Origin: Pollenia angustigena
Taxonomy: Eukaryota > Arthropoda > Insecta > Diptera > Polleniidae
Assembly: GCA_930367215.1 (NCBI GenBank)
Contig: OV884056.1
Location: forward strand, 249,019,127-249,083,126
DNA: 64,000 nucleotides
Direction of reading: 5' to 3'
Each line of letters starts with the position of its first letter. Position 1 is the first letter of the stretch. A program made the position numbers and the translations under genes. Shown one piece after another: positions 11,775-22,789 of the stretch. Under the pieces are notes generated by a model. The model was not told where the DNA came from. It made no database searches and saw only the letters and a list, made by a program, of their open reading frames with translations.

Positions 11775-13100
11775 GCTCTTAGAAATCTTCTTCTACGTCT
11801 GCCTGTGATTACTTGACGGTTGGCCATTGCAGGATGTTTTCATAAAAATTTTGGAAGTCTGCAGTCTGAATAACATTATCCTACGAACTGCTGGATTAAC
11901 TGGATTCACCACTTTACTCTACAACTTAATTTTTACAAAAAATCAATTTTAAATCATCAGCGATTTCAATTTCCATTTCACGTAATTTCGATTTTCAGAA
12001 CATGGCCGAATGACTCCAAACTAAACATTTATGAGTTAACCTGTATTTATAGTTCACTACCAGAAGTAGTAGTAGTGTAGTAGATTCAAGAACCTTCTAG
12101 TTGATTCCACAATTTTCAGGATAGTATTTAAATCAATATTAAGTTAATTTTCATAACAAACTTAAATCGTATTTAAAACAGATTGGTTTTTTGAGTTTTA
12201 TTTAAAAAAGTCTTATTTAATTAAGATAAAAGTATGGTAGCACAACTAAATACAAATAAAAATATAAAAAAGTTTATTTTTTTACAAGGTGGTCTGAAAA
12301 AACAGCTGACTGTTAATGCTTTGCCTGTTGTTGTTGTATTCTTGTGATATTGAGGCCACCTTGCTAAAATATTACATTGGAAACTTAAGTTGAAATTAAG
12401 TGTACTACATCGGTGACTTAAATTTCACTTAAGTTTTTAGTGAAGAAGAGAATTTTGTATTTAAAACGATTATAAAAATAAATGTGTTTTAATATCAATC
12501 CTGAAAATTGGCCATAAGTCTACAATAACAGTGGAGCAAATAACAATTTAAACTAATACAATATTAGTTAAGATAACTTATAGGTACAACTATAAATAGT
12601 TCTAGGATAAATCTAATTCCGTTACAATATCAAATATTCTAAATAATTATGGAGATAAGCTCTTTTCGAAATTCATTTTAAAAAGTCATCTGTTTTTCAC
12701 TACTACAGAAAGGATATATAAACCAGGGTTTAAAAAACAAAATTTGTGTAAAACTTTTCGCTGTTGGAGTTGGTTTGACAGCGACTGTTTACATTTAATG
12801 GCTCAGAAGTGAAAGCAACACTTTTATTTTGGCCAATGACAAATGAAGAAGCAGAAGAAATGGTAGTTTTTCTACTTTGACTGCAGTTTTTTTTAACGCT
12901 GATATAAACACTTCACTCTTACAATGTATCGGTCTATATGTGAATCTCCAAAAGAGCAATATATCAATTTAATATTTTAGTCTTATCAAATGTTCTTTAA
13001 ACGCTGGAATAATAATGTTTCCAAGCTTATTTTTTCGCTTTTTTTATCCACGTTAATCATGTCAGTTTTCGAAGCGTGAAACAAGCATTTTTCCGATCTC
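11775..13100. other. No gene; two small inverted repeats
   Basis: Nothing coding is seen. CAAGGTGGTCTG at 12286 pairs with CCACCTTG ending 12363 (78 bp, possible small TIR element). AAACTTAAGTTGAAATTAAG at 12382 pairs with ACTTAAATTTCACTTAAG near 12417 as a local hairpin. Confidence 0.45.
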
Positions 13101-13102
13101 TA

Positions 13103-13250
13103 AAGTGGAGCTTAAGATAAACTCACTGTTTATTGTTCGTGTTTTATTTAAGCTTTGATATTGTTACAAGTAAGACTTAAAGCGTTTATAATTCTTATTC
13201 GCTCTAGGGTTTTATTTGTTTAATATTTTTGGCTTTTCTAAAATCTTGTG
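13103..13250 (-). repeat. Family A repeat, truncated reverse copy
   Basis: It aligns with the reverse strand of the A copies from AAGATAAACTCACTG through TTTGATATTGTTACAAGT to TTTTCTAAAATCTT, and lacks the 5' third. Confidence 0.65.
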
Positions 13251-14568
13251 ATATTTCGCAGAAGAAAGTGTTAGCGCTTCAACCCGAATTCTTCCTTACG
13301 CTACTGCTTTGGAGGATGCACCATTTTTTGCTGGGTATGGCAATTTGTAAGCCCATCCTCAAAAGAAGTGGTCTTTATAAGCGCTCTTCGTTCAATAACA
13401 CTGTTCAACAAAAAAAAAAAAAAAAACCAGCCTCAATAATTTTAACGCGAAATGAAACTAGACTGCTGGTAGAGCAAATCTGCCAAAGGGTTTTGAAAAG
13501 TTAGCTCGGGTTTTTCGAAATTTCGGGCCTTAAAGTTTTTGAAAAGGCGTTTGGAATAAGACAACAAATATAATAAAAGTACTTTTGAGCTATAAAATTA
13601 CTTCAGGTGTCTTCAGCAGAATTCTATGAATATCTTAGAATATCTTTACCCTCTAACTCTCATTTTAAGAGGTAATTTATGTCCTTTAGTCACACAAAAG
13701 TATACTTAAACTGCACTTTTGAGGATTAAAATGTTCTGCGACAAATTTCATTTGGGATCTTCAAAGACCAAAAATTCGTGCAATATATGTAAAATGCTTA
13801 ATAAAGGAAAATTTTATTTTATTTTTTCCACAAAAGCAGTGAAAATTAAGTCAAAACAGTGTAAAGTATTTCTGAGCTAAATAGTATATTAGGAATTAAA
13901 CAAAACAAATCTTATTGCATTTTTTTCAAGAAAAATAAACCCTATATCTTAATTCTTTGGGGTCTTTTTTGTCCTGTATACTTGGTAACAAATTGTGAAA
14001 TTTGCCGGGAACATTTTTCCGTAAATGTAACTAAAGTTTTTTTTAAAAAGTTGAGTCAACTTCTACTTAAGCAACAATTTGTTTGAAATTGTTTATGACG
14101 TTTATGAAAATATTATGTTGTTTTTAATAAAAATTTTATCAAAATGGACCAACAAATAATAAAAAATGCGTCTTATTGTTTTGTGCAAAATTTTCAAACT
14201 GTTTCTTTATTTAAAATGTGTGTGGTCGCGAAAAAATTGTTGCTATAAGTATTATGAACACCGGCGAAAATGTTGCTGGCTGTTGTTTAATGAAGCTTAA
14301 AGCTTTCGAAATTTTTAACTTAAATGAAAGTCTTTTTCGTCAAAGCAGAGAACTTCATGGCCAACAACAAATAATTGAATGAGCTGGACCATTAATATTT
14401 GATTTAAATATTTTCGTAAGTGCCGGTTCACACAGGTCAAGTTTGACTCACAAGTCTTGAGCTTTTAGGAGAGAAGGGAAAAGAGAATGCCAATTCTTTG
14501 CCCCTCTCTCCTTAAAACTAAACACTTGACGAATTTTGTTTATTGTAAATTTTTCTGATTTTTTATAC
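13251..14568. other. No gene recognised
   Basis: The sequence holds an A18 homopolymer run near 13410 and otherwise AT-rich unique-looking sequence. The frame 13229-13504 runs through the poly-A and into family A, so it is not supported as a gene. Confidence 0.5.
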
Positions 14569-14706
14569 TGCCTGTTCATCTTTTTTCGAACGAACACTTC
14601 GATCGCTTAATTTACATTTAAAACAAAACCCAATAAAAGATATTGTTTTTGCATTACATGTAAGCTAAGCGAACGAAGTGTTCGTTTGAAAATAAATGAA
14701 CAGGCA
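14569..14706. mobile_element. Small foldback MITE, 138 bp
   Basis: TGCCTGTTCAT with CGAACGAACACTTCG on the left pairs with CGAACGAAGTGTTCG and ATGAACAGGCA on the right, imperfect arms of about 40 bp around a 55-bp centre. Confidence 0.65.
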
Positions 14707-15192
14707 GATAATCTCGAGTACTTTCAGAACAATTAAAATGTATGGTTTTATTTTGAAACGATTGTGGTTTTTGTTATAAACGGTTTACCACCTGAACGAG
14801 GCCATTGTCGTAATCAGAATTTTACATTTTTCTTTAAAAGAGGTCGTCTTAATCAAAATTTGTGACAAATTGCGTTTAAAAAACAATCAAAGTACTTGAT
14901 CGTATATGAATAGATAATTAAGCCGTTTATGCCGAACTATAAAAATGTTATCATATAAATTATATTGTTATTTTGTTGTTAAATCAATTATCTCTAAAAT
15001 GTTTTCTTTCTCTAATATATGTATAGTGTTGCCAGATGTAGGGGAAAAAATCCCTACATGTAAAAGAGTAGCGTGGACATTTTTTTTTAAATTCTTAAAA
15101 ATATGGATACTTTCCGTTTAAAACTAAGTTGATTAATTATTATTTTAAAATTGTTTATTTATTCATTCACAGTAATAAAATAAGCCTCTTTT

Positions 15193-15344
15193 GGCCTTTC
15201 ACGGAAAGGCTACACTTACATGTTTCAATTGCTACCACTCAATCTCTTCAGAGATTAACCTTTGAAAGTGTGAAACGGCAAAATATCTGAAGAGATTGAG
15301 TGATAGCAATTGAAAAGTGTAAGGGTAACCTGTCTGTGAAAGCC
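15193..15344. repeat. Long imperfect hairpin, 150 bp
   Basis: GGCCTTTCACGGAAAGGCTA ... CACTCAATCTCTTCAGAG on the left pairs with CTGAAGAGATTGAGTG ... GTGTAAGGGTAACC ... GTGAAAGCC on the right. Its right arm merges with the tRNA-like head of the SINE copy that follows. Confidence 0.65.
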
Positions 15345-15545
15345 TGGGTTCGATTCACGCGGCAATTAAGAATGAAAAATTGCGAATAAATTTTAATTAA
15401 TTTCATGTTTTGAAATTCATTTCTTCATAAAAACAATTTAATGAAAATTAAATTTGATGAACGTTAACCTAATTAAAATATCAAAATTTTTAATTAATAT
15501 CAAAAATTTTTAATGGAAACAATTTTATCAAAAAGTAATTTAAAT
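15330..15545 (+). mobile_element. Family E tRNA-like SINE copy
   Basis: CTGTGAAAGCCTGGGTTCGA is followed by TTCACGCGG, close to a pol III box B (GGTTCGANTCC). The tail TTCATAAAAACAATTTAATG and AAATTTGATGAACGTTAACC is shared with the copies at 24085, 25820, 28300 (reverse), 48740 (reverse), 50020 (reverse) and 57690. Confidence 0.6.
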
Positions 15546-15870
15546 TTTTGGGAATACAAAATTTTAATTTCAAAAGATTTTGTTATTCGTGCTTAATTCC
15601 CAGTTTTTATTCTTGATAAAAACACTTGAAATTTATTGTTGATGGGATAAGCTATTCCTATGCATTTCACTGATTGCTTAGGCCAGATCATCAGGAAACT
15701 TCATCCATAAAGATTTTAGGAAAACAAAAGATATTAAACCAAATAAAACTGTTAAACGTATAAGACTTATAGCAACAGTTCTACTTGTAAAAATACCAAA
15801 GTTTAAACAAAACACATCAACAATAAACAGTGGGTTTATCTCATCTTACATTCCCCACTACAATTTTAAT
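15530..15870 (+). repeat. Family A repeat, near-complete copy
   Basis: The most complete plus-strand copy: TTTGGGAATACAAAATTTT, TTATTCGTGCTTAATTCCC, GGCCAGATCATCAGGAAAC, AAACTGTTAAACGTATAAG, TCATCTTACATTCCCCACTA. It lies about 180 bp downstream of the lipase stop codon. It is followed by an isolated TTTTTTCTGTGTT like the ends of other elements in the window. Confidence 0.8.
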
Positions 15871-16013
15871 TTTTTCTGTGTTGGTAACAAGTCCGTTGGA
15901 AAATCGTCAAATCTTGAGGAAAAATCGTCAACTCGTAAAAATTCCTAAGTAAGGCATTTATCCCCGTAAGTTGTTCCTCCCCGTTAATTTCCTATCGAGT
16001 GAATTACAAATGC

Positions 16014-16033
16014 TTTATTGTTTATTGTTTATT
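16014..16033 (-). promoter_or_regulatory. Three poly-A signals of the lipase gene
   Basis: Read on the minus strand, AATAAA occurs at 16028-16033, 16021-16026 and 16014-16019, that is 21-40 bases after the stop codon. A very short 3' UTR is implied. Confidence 0.75.
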
Positions 16034-16053
16034 AAAGGAATAACACTCCATTA

Positions 16054-17168
16054 CTAGAATTGTTCAAAACCAAGAACACCAAAAGGAGCTTTTTTGTTAA
16101 CAGGTACATAGAATTCACCAGAAACCATAAAATAATTTTTATCACCACCCATGCGTACAGAGCTATAAGTGGCGCCACAGTCTTTCGCAACAGCATCCTT
16201 GTAATTTTCGCACTTGACAGTAGAAAAATTGTCTTTAGTAACAGCCTCGGCATAGTAGGTAACAGAACGGCCATGGGCACAAATGCCAGCCACATCCAAA
16301 GGACATCCAGGTTGTGTTTTGCCGCCGTTAGGATAGAAAGCTCCCTTACCGATGGGTTTCAAGAACCCCAATTCACCGCCATTAGTTTGAATGGATTCTA
16401 CATAGACGGCATCGGTGGATGCCAAACGCTTCTTTGGTTTATCATAGCTGAACAGTGGTGATGCGGGATCTAAGCCAATGATTGTGTGAATTTGACCGGA
16501 CTTGACATTCTTGCCAGAATATCCAGCCACATGTGCACCCAAACTGTGGCCAATGACATATAAAGTATCCAACGACATGCCGTAGGTTTTTGCCAAGAAA
16601 TCAATCATACTGGCTAATTTCTTGCCAACCGTGGGTACAGCCAATACAGATGAGACGTAATCCACGGAACGGGCACGAGCCCAATCAACTACGATAATGT
16701 TGTATTCACCCAAACTAAGCCAGGCATCGCGGACTTCCTTGTTCATGCCAGACAAGTGGCTTTGAATAAAACCATGAATAATAATTCTGGTGGGATGAGC
16801 TGGATTAAAATTGGAGGCATCAATTGATTTTTTTGTAGCGGTTATCTTTTTGCCCTTTTTGGGATTCAATTTAGTAAACAAGTAATAGTTAACGGGTGTA
16901 GTCGTCAAACCAAAACTATCAACATTTTCCATGGCGTCCATATACGATTCAGCTGCTTTCATATCGACCCAATCGTAAGAGCCAGTTTCACTGGGCACAT
17001 ACCAGCCATTTTCACCGTGTTTGCGGGTTTCATCCTCATCAAAAATTGAAGCAGATACTAGAGTTATAAATTATAAAAATTTATTGTAAAAAATATGTTT
17101 TTTTTCTAAATTTCTTTGAAGTTGTTACCGGCTAAACAGCCAACTGCTAAAATAAACAATAACCTCAT
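16054..17168 (-). CDS. Secreted pancreatic-lipase-like enzyme (two exons)
   Basis: Exon 1 is 17129-17168 and exon 2 is 16054-17057, joined across a 71-bp GT-AG intron to give 347 residues. The GTG-started open frame at 16998 is only part of exon 2; the real start is the ATG at 17168, which supplies the hydrophobic signal MRLLFILAVGCLA. The alpha/beta-hydrolase lipase domain shows the oxyanion HGF (108-110), nucleophile GHSLG (Ser185), acid GLDPA (Asp210) and CAHGRS (His275), all intact. Length and the N-terminal ENGWYVP block fit the lipases expressed in fly midgut (CG6271/CG6277 type in Drosophila). Only seven residues separate Cys265 and Cys273, so the lid is very short, as in phospholipase A1-like members. 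It probably acts outside the cell on dietary triglyceride or phospholipid; the substrate is inferred. No frameshift or stop is seen. It stands alone among repeats, without visible paralogues. Confidence 0.93.
17058..17128 (-). other. Lipase intron, 71 bp
   Basis: The minus-strand donor is GCCG/GTAACA and the acceptor is ATAACTCTAG/TATCTG, phase 1. Splicing joins GCC-G to TA-TCT and keeps the frame from the signal peptide into the mature enzyme. Confidence 0.85.
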
Positions 17169-17210
17169 TTTGCACAATAACTACTACGACCTTTCTTGAT
17201 CAAACACTTC

Positions 17211-17218
17211 TTTTTATA
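17211..17218 (-). promoter_or_regulatory. TATA box of the lipase gene
   Basis: Minus-strand GGTATAAAAAG lies 43-50 bases upstream of the ATG, which predicts a transcription start near 17187 and a leader of about 20 bases. Confidence 0.7.
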
Positions 17219-17274
17219 CCTTTGCGCTAACAAGATTCTACGGCATCGTGAGTATAAATATAATCAATTTTAAT

Positions 17275-17376
17275 TTATCGCTAAAAACTTTAAAATATTT
17301 GTTTTTCTAACTAATTAACACAAATCGCACTGATTATTTTTGCGTAGCGATAAGCCAATGGGATCTCCTTGATAAA
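17275..17376. promoter_or_regulatory. Cluster of GATA-type sites upstream of the lipase
   Basis: GATAAG at 17349-17354, GATAAA at 17371-17376 and a reverse TTATC at 17275-17279 lie 60-160 bp upstream of the TATA box. GATA factors drive gut enzyme genes in flies, so a role is plausible, but the motif is common in AT-rich DNA. Confidence 0.3.
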
Positions 17377-17429
17377 ATAGTATGTATGCTTTTTGTACCG
17401 TAAACAATTGTGTTTAACAGGGAGAGTTT

Positions 17430-19425
17430 TTCAAGCTTTTTTCTTAAAACATAAGTTTCGCATATTTCCCAAACAGTTTTAGAAAAAAGCATTGTTTATT
17501 TCATTTCACTAAGTGAAAATTTCGTTTCACAATTTTTACAAACTGGTAAAGTGGGACCAAAACTATTATGGAAAAGAATACATTTCTTTACAGAAACTCG
17601 TTTTTGGGACAAAATTTTCTTTAAAACAAATTTTTTTGAGCAAAAATTTTTGGAGACATATTCTTACTGGGGTGGATATTTTCTATTGATAATATTACTT
17701 GTGACAAAAATTTTTTTTTAAAAACCATTTTTGGGAAAACTTTTTTACAGAAAATCTTGCTTGGAAAATATTTTTTGGGACAAAATTTTTTATTAGAGAA
17801 AATTTTCTAAAGAATACATTGTTTTGTACCAAAGAAAAAGCTTGTTGTAACAATAGTTATGATAAATCTTATCGGGCACAATATTTTCAAAACCTTTTGA
17901 AAGGAAATATTTTTTGAAAAAAAAAAAAAAATTTTAATCTTTTCTATTGGTAGATTTTGTTTTTTATCGAAAAATCTTGTAGGGAATAACATTTTATTTA
18001 ATAAAAATCATTTTGGGAAAAGTTAATAATGTTTGAGACAATAAGTTCTCTAGAAAAATATTTTGGGACAATATTTTCTATCGAAAAATCATATTGTGGA
18101 CAATATTTTCTAAATCTTGTTTTCTATAAAATATTTGTGGACAGTATTTCTATTGGAAAATCTTGTTTGGGACAATGTTTTGTATAGAATAATCTTGTAC
18201 GGGACAAGTTTTGCTGTAAGAAAGTCAAGTTGGGCATAATTCTTTCTATAAAAAAATAGCGCTTGAAACAAAAAGTTCTATAGAAAAATGTTTTGGGGAC
18301 AACATTTTCTATAAAAACATTTTACTCTAGAAATTATTTTTATTAATTTAGTTTAAGGAAATATTTTCATAAGGGAAAACCTTTTCTATAAAAAAATCTT
18401 TTTGGAAAAAGTTTATAATGTTTGCGACAATAAGTTCTCTAGAAAAATATTTTGGGACAATATTTTCTATCGAAAAATCATATTGAGGACAATATTTTCA
18501 AAATCTTGTTGAAGGGAAATATTTTCTATAAAAAATTTGTGGACAGTATTTTATATTGGAAAATCTTGTTTGGGACAATGTTTTGTATAGAATAATCTTG
18601 TACGGGACAAGTTTTGCTGTAAGAAAGTCAAGCTGGGCATAATTCTTTCTATAAAAAATATAGCGCTTGAAACAAAAAGTTCTATAGAGAAATGTTTTGG
18701 GGACAACATTTTCTATAAAAACATTTTACTCTAGAAATTATTTTTATTAATTTAGTTTAAGGAAATATTTTCATAAGGGAAAACCTTTTCTATAAAAAAT
18801 CTTTTTGGAAAAAGATTATAATGTTTGCGACAATAAGTTCTCTAGAAAAATATTTTGGAACAATATTTTCTATCGAAAAATCATATTGAGGACAATATTT
18901 TCAAAATCTTGTTTTCTATTGGAAAATCTTGTTTGGGACAATGTTTTGTATAGAAAAATCTTGTACGGGACAAGATTTCCTATAAGAAAGTCTAGTTGGG
19001 CATAATTGTTTCTATAGAAAAATAATGCTTCCAACAAAAAGTTCGATAGAAAAATGTTTTTGGGACTATCTTTTCCATAGAAAAATTTTATTCATTAAAT
19101 TTAATTTTGTTTAAGGAAATATTTTCATAAGGGAAAACCTTTTCTATAAAAAAATCTTTTTGGAGAAATTTTACAATGTTTGTGACAATAAGTTCTCTAT
19201 AAAAACCTTGGGGAATATTTTCAAAAAAAAATGGGAGACAATATTTTCTATTGGAAGATCTTTGCTTGGCACAATATTTTCTTAAAGAAAGTCTAGTTAG
19301 GAACAAATTTTTCTATAGAAAAATAATGCTTGAGACAATAAGTTCTGTAGAAAAATGTTTTGGGACAATATGTTCTATAGCAAAATTATATTCATGACAT
19401 TCTTTTTTAAAATTTTTGTTTTATC
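17430..19425 (+). repeat. Array D: AT-rich tandem repeat, 2 kb
   Basis: Degenerate units of about 30 bases with the core GGGACAATATTTTCTATAG followed by AAAAATCTTGTT are repeated dozens of times. The beginning matches 1840-2175. The frames at 17807-17992, 18805-19005 and 19088-19306 are translated repeat units. Related arrays: 20175-20245 and 40745-41420. Confidence 0.85.
18000..19400 (+). repeat. Higher-order repeats of about 355-403 bp inside array D
   Basis: The landmark AATGTTTGNGACAATAAG recurs at 18028, 18417, 18820 and 19175, spacing 389, 403 and 355 bp. Whole blocks between landmarks (for example GCTGTAAGAAAGTCAAG to CATAAGGGAAAACC) are nearly identical in the first two copies, so the array last grew by duplicating 0.4-kb blocks. 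Confidence 0.8.
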
Positions 19426-19431
19426 AAAACA

Positions 19432-20160
19432 ATTTTTGGGAATACAAAATTTTAATTTTAAAAGATTTTGTTATTCGTGCTTAATTCCCAGTTTTTATTC
19501 TTGATAAAAACACTTGAAATTTATTGTTGATGGGATAAGCTATTCCTATGCGCATTTCACTGGTTGCGTAGGCTAGATCATCAGGAAACTTCATCCATAA
19601 AGATTTTAGAAAAACTACACTTATAAAATTATTACAGTAACTGATTGTGTGTTATTAAATTCGTTTTCCGTACTGTTAAAATTGAATAAAAATATAGTTA
19701 TTTTACTAATAATTTTATTTTTTAACATTTATGTTTGTTATTCAAAAAACAAACTACCAAAAAATAATGTTTTTTCGTTTTTATTTTTTTATGTAGTTTG
19801 ATTTTTGTCAGTAAAAATATATTTTTTAGAAGTAAAAACTATTCAATTTTATTCCGTAAAATGCTGTTTAATAAATAAAAAATTTAAAAATGAATGTACA
19901 AATCATTTGTTTTAAATGAAATGTTGATGATCCTTTTTTTAAATGAATTTTAAGTTGTTTGAAATGAATTTTCGTTTGAATTTAACTACATAATATTTTG
20001 AGTGTAAAGATATTTAACCAAATAAAACTGTTAAACGTATAAGACTTATCAGCAACAGTTCTACTTGTAACAATATCAAAGATTAAACAAAAACATCAAC
20101 AATAAACAGTGAGTGTATCTCATCTTACATTTCCCACTACAATTGATTGGAATTCTCCCA
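19432..20160 (+). repeat. Family A copy split by a MITE
   Basis: The A sequence runs to AGAAAAACTA at 19617 and resumes AAAGATATTTAACC from 20007. Joining the two restores the order seen in other A copies. Confidence 0.8.
19618..20004. mobile_element. Family B MITE, 387 bp, TA target
   Basis: It starts CACTTATAAAATTATTACAG and ends AATATTTTGAGTG, with TA duplicated at 19616-19617 and 20005-20006. The interrupted A copy supplies the empty site. The same element lies in reverse at 60251-60634 (384 bp), and its ends match the foldback element at 8197-9244. TA duplication points to Tc1/mariner-type transposition. Confidence 0.85.
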
Positions 20161-20174
20161 ACATTAATTGTAGT

Positions 20175-20245
20175 TGTTGTTTTAGGAAAATATTTTCTGT
20201 AGAAAAATCTTGTTGGGTACAATTGTTTTTTTTTTATAAAAATAT
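20175..20245 (+). repeat. Array D remnant
   Basis: AAAATATTTTCTGTAGAAAA followed by ATCTTGTTGGGTACAATTG is one to two units of the D repeat directly after the A copy. Confidence 0.6.
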
Positions 20246-20408
20246 AATGTTAAAAACAATTGGGGATTCCACAAGGTGTGCTATCAAGTCATATCGTCAT
20301 AATGTCCTAAATAATATTTTGCAATTATTAAAAAAAGATATTGTTGTGTTTGAAAAAACTCTACAGTAGAAATCTAAATTATAAGTGGTTGCCCACAGAA
20401 ATTATGTA

Positions 20409-21008
20409 TGGGCAATTCCGTCAAAAGGTCCACCGTGACCGAAAATTCAAAATATCCTTAAAAGAGGTGATATTTGATAAAAATTATTCCAAAAAAATTT
20501 TCTTACATGGTCTGTAATCCAAGGAAGAGTTCAAAGAGAAATATGTGATTCGGATTAACGGTAAATTTTTATTTTATTTTGATCATTATTCAGTTAAATT
20601 ATTACGGAAAAAATTTCACGTTTGAAATGTCACGTATCGACCCAGATTTTGGCTTAAAAAAAAGAAAATACAGAAGATTTTGGAATCAAACCAAGACATT
20701 TTAAAGTTACATTGCTTCGTAAAATTCTAAAAGTAGTTTGACTAAAAAATTATACCAGGTTTCGCTGAATTACGCCTTTTTATACATGGCCAAAAAAACT
20801 ACTTCTGTTTTTTCACGTTCGAACCGCTATTTCTTTTGCCATTATCTTTGACCTAGAATCGCGCCCTCCATTAACCTTAGCAAAGATAACAGTGCTTTCT
20901 TAGTGCTATAATTTAAGGGTTAAGAAAACGTAAAAATATTTTTTGCTTAAAATGTTATTGCATTTTTGATGCGTACGACTGCCCCGGTCAACACTTTGGA
21001 ATTACCCA
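20409..21008. mobile_element. Family I MITE, 600 bp, TA target
   Basis: The ends TGGGCAATTCCGTC and GGAATTACCCA are short inverted repeats with TA outside both (20407-20408, 21009-21010). A second copy at 34704-35594 is about 95% alike over the shared parts. No open frame is kept in both copies. Confidence 0.75.
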
Positions 21009-21790
21009 TATGGGCATTTCCCCAGAATTGTCTACCAGGATAAAAAAATAAAATGTTGATTGTCATCGTCTTTTATTATTTATTATTAGAAAAAAAGTCT
21101 ATGTTCTTATAAAAGAATGGTTTCCTAGCATATCTGAGCAGTTTTGCTTGAGGAAATTGGGCTGGAAACTGGAAAATTTTATAATTTCCTGTATTTTCTA
21201 CTTATTTTACATGCAAAAAATATGTTATGTTTACACTCTTTCTTCATAATATCTCCATTACAATCAATTGTAAAAGGAGTATTAAATTTTTTTGTTAAGG
21301 AAAGAAAGACATTTATGGTAAAATGCAATGGTAATAATAAAAAATCATATGGAAAAATCGTACGTTCGCGTCCTGTACATAAGCCAATTTAATAAAAACC
21401 AAGTGATATATTTTATTTTGTAAATACTGGATGGAGACCTACATTTATACGCTTTTAAAATAAATTAATCACTTTTGAAAATTCCGTTTCATTACATTTC
21501 ACTACTGTCAGCCGAAGTTGACTTCTATTTTGCGTACGTTCTTATTCTTATTATGAAAACTTAAACTCGATGAAACCCATCTTTTGTACTAAACATAGAG
21601 CTACCCAAATGCTATCGAATCGCAAAAAAAATGCTAGGAAAAGTTTTGTTTTCTATATTATTTGTACATCAAAAGCGCACGAACGTACGTTCGTGACCCC
21701 AGGAAATACCCATATATTTCTTGTAATTATATTAAGACATATGACTTTACAGCCTTATGACTAGCTTGTGAATATCTGATTTTGAAAATC
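21009..21790. other. No gene recognised
   Basis: Unique-looking AT-rich sequence. The frames at 21144-21392 and 21570-21764 have no domain, no coding-like codon use and no splice context. Confidence 0.5.
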
Positions 21791-21794
21791 TTGT

Positions 21795-22650
21795 TAACCA
21801 CTAGCGGTGAATGAGGATATTCTTAGTTTGTCATTCCGTGTGAAACTTTTTTAATATTCATCTTAAACCCCATAAAGAATATATAGTCTGGGTTCTTGAG
21901 TATTTCTAATGTATAATAATTAACTGATGGTTTTAAAGCTGGTTTAGTGGAACAAAACTTAAAAAGAACAAATTTGGTATGAAATTCTTTCTTGTTCTGC
22001 TAAGCTGCTTGGGATTGAAATCAATTACAACCTCTCTAATTTTTATTTTTGCTACAAATAGTAGAATAAATTGTTGGGATAATGCACTGATTTTCATTTA
22101 ATTTTGCACACATTCGTCTTATATGATTGGAAATCGGACTATCGGATCTGTTCATAATTGACTATAGGCCCATATAATGCCCACCCTTGGAAAAAACTTA
22201 AGTACGTTGTAATGTAGGAAAATGTGGTCTGTCATAATTTCATACGAGTAGAAACTACTCCGCCAAATTTCGTAAAGATCGGTTCATAATTCAACATAGC
22301 ACCCATATTAAGCCCACTCCAGAAAATCATTTAAATACGACTTAACCCGCATAAAGATAGATATTGTGGTAAGATTTGGTATTTATATGGCTAGATATAA
22401 CACCATGTTATCTTGTGATAATCGTTCCATAATTAGTAATAGGTCCTATACTACGCAGCAGCCTTTCGAAATGGAATTAAAGAAGTATTAAATTTAAAAA
22501 AATGTGTGTAATTTATTGAAATTTGGTCTAACTTCTGTTTTTTAAAAATATAAATCACACTTTAAAATTTTTGACGAACAATCCATGACTTACGGTATGC
22601 CCAATATAAAATCCCCTCCTGAGAATCACCGGGTGTATTAACCCATTAGA
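21795..22650 (+). mobile_element. Diverged DINE-like element
   Basis: GTTTGTCATTCCGTGTG, CCCCATAAAGAATATATAG and TCTGGGTTCTTGAG follow the DINE order but with many changes. AAGATCGGTTCATAATT and related phrases fit the inner part. The ends are eroded. Confidence 0.5.
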
Positions 22651-22789
22651 TCCCAAACATCTTCAAAATCAGATATACTTACATATGTTTCTCATTAAAG
22701 TCTGCCTTATTAGATCTCAATTAAAGCATAAAATAACAAACCTTAAAAAATTAAATTTTGGAAAGGTGGATTTTCGGCTGACCCCTTCC

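Noticed and set aside
16032..16461. Frames antisense to or out of frame with the lipase (16032-16295 minus, 16060-16461 plus)
   Set aside because: They are shadows of the lipase exon in other frames.
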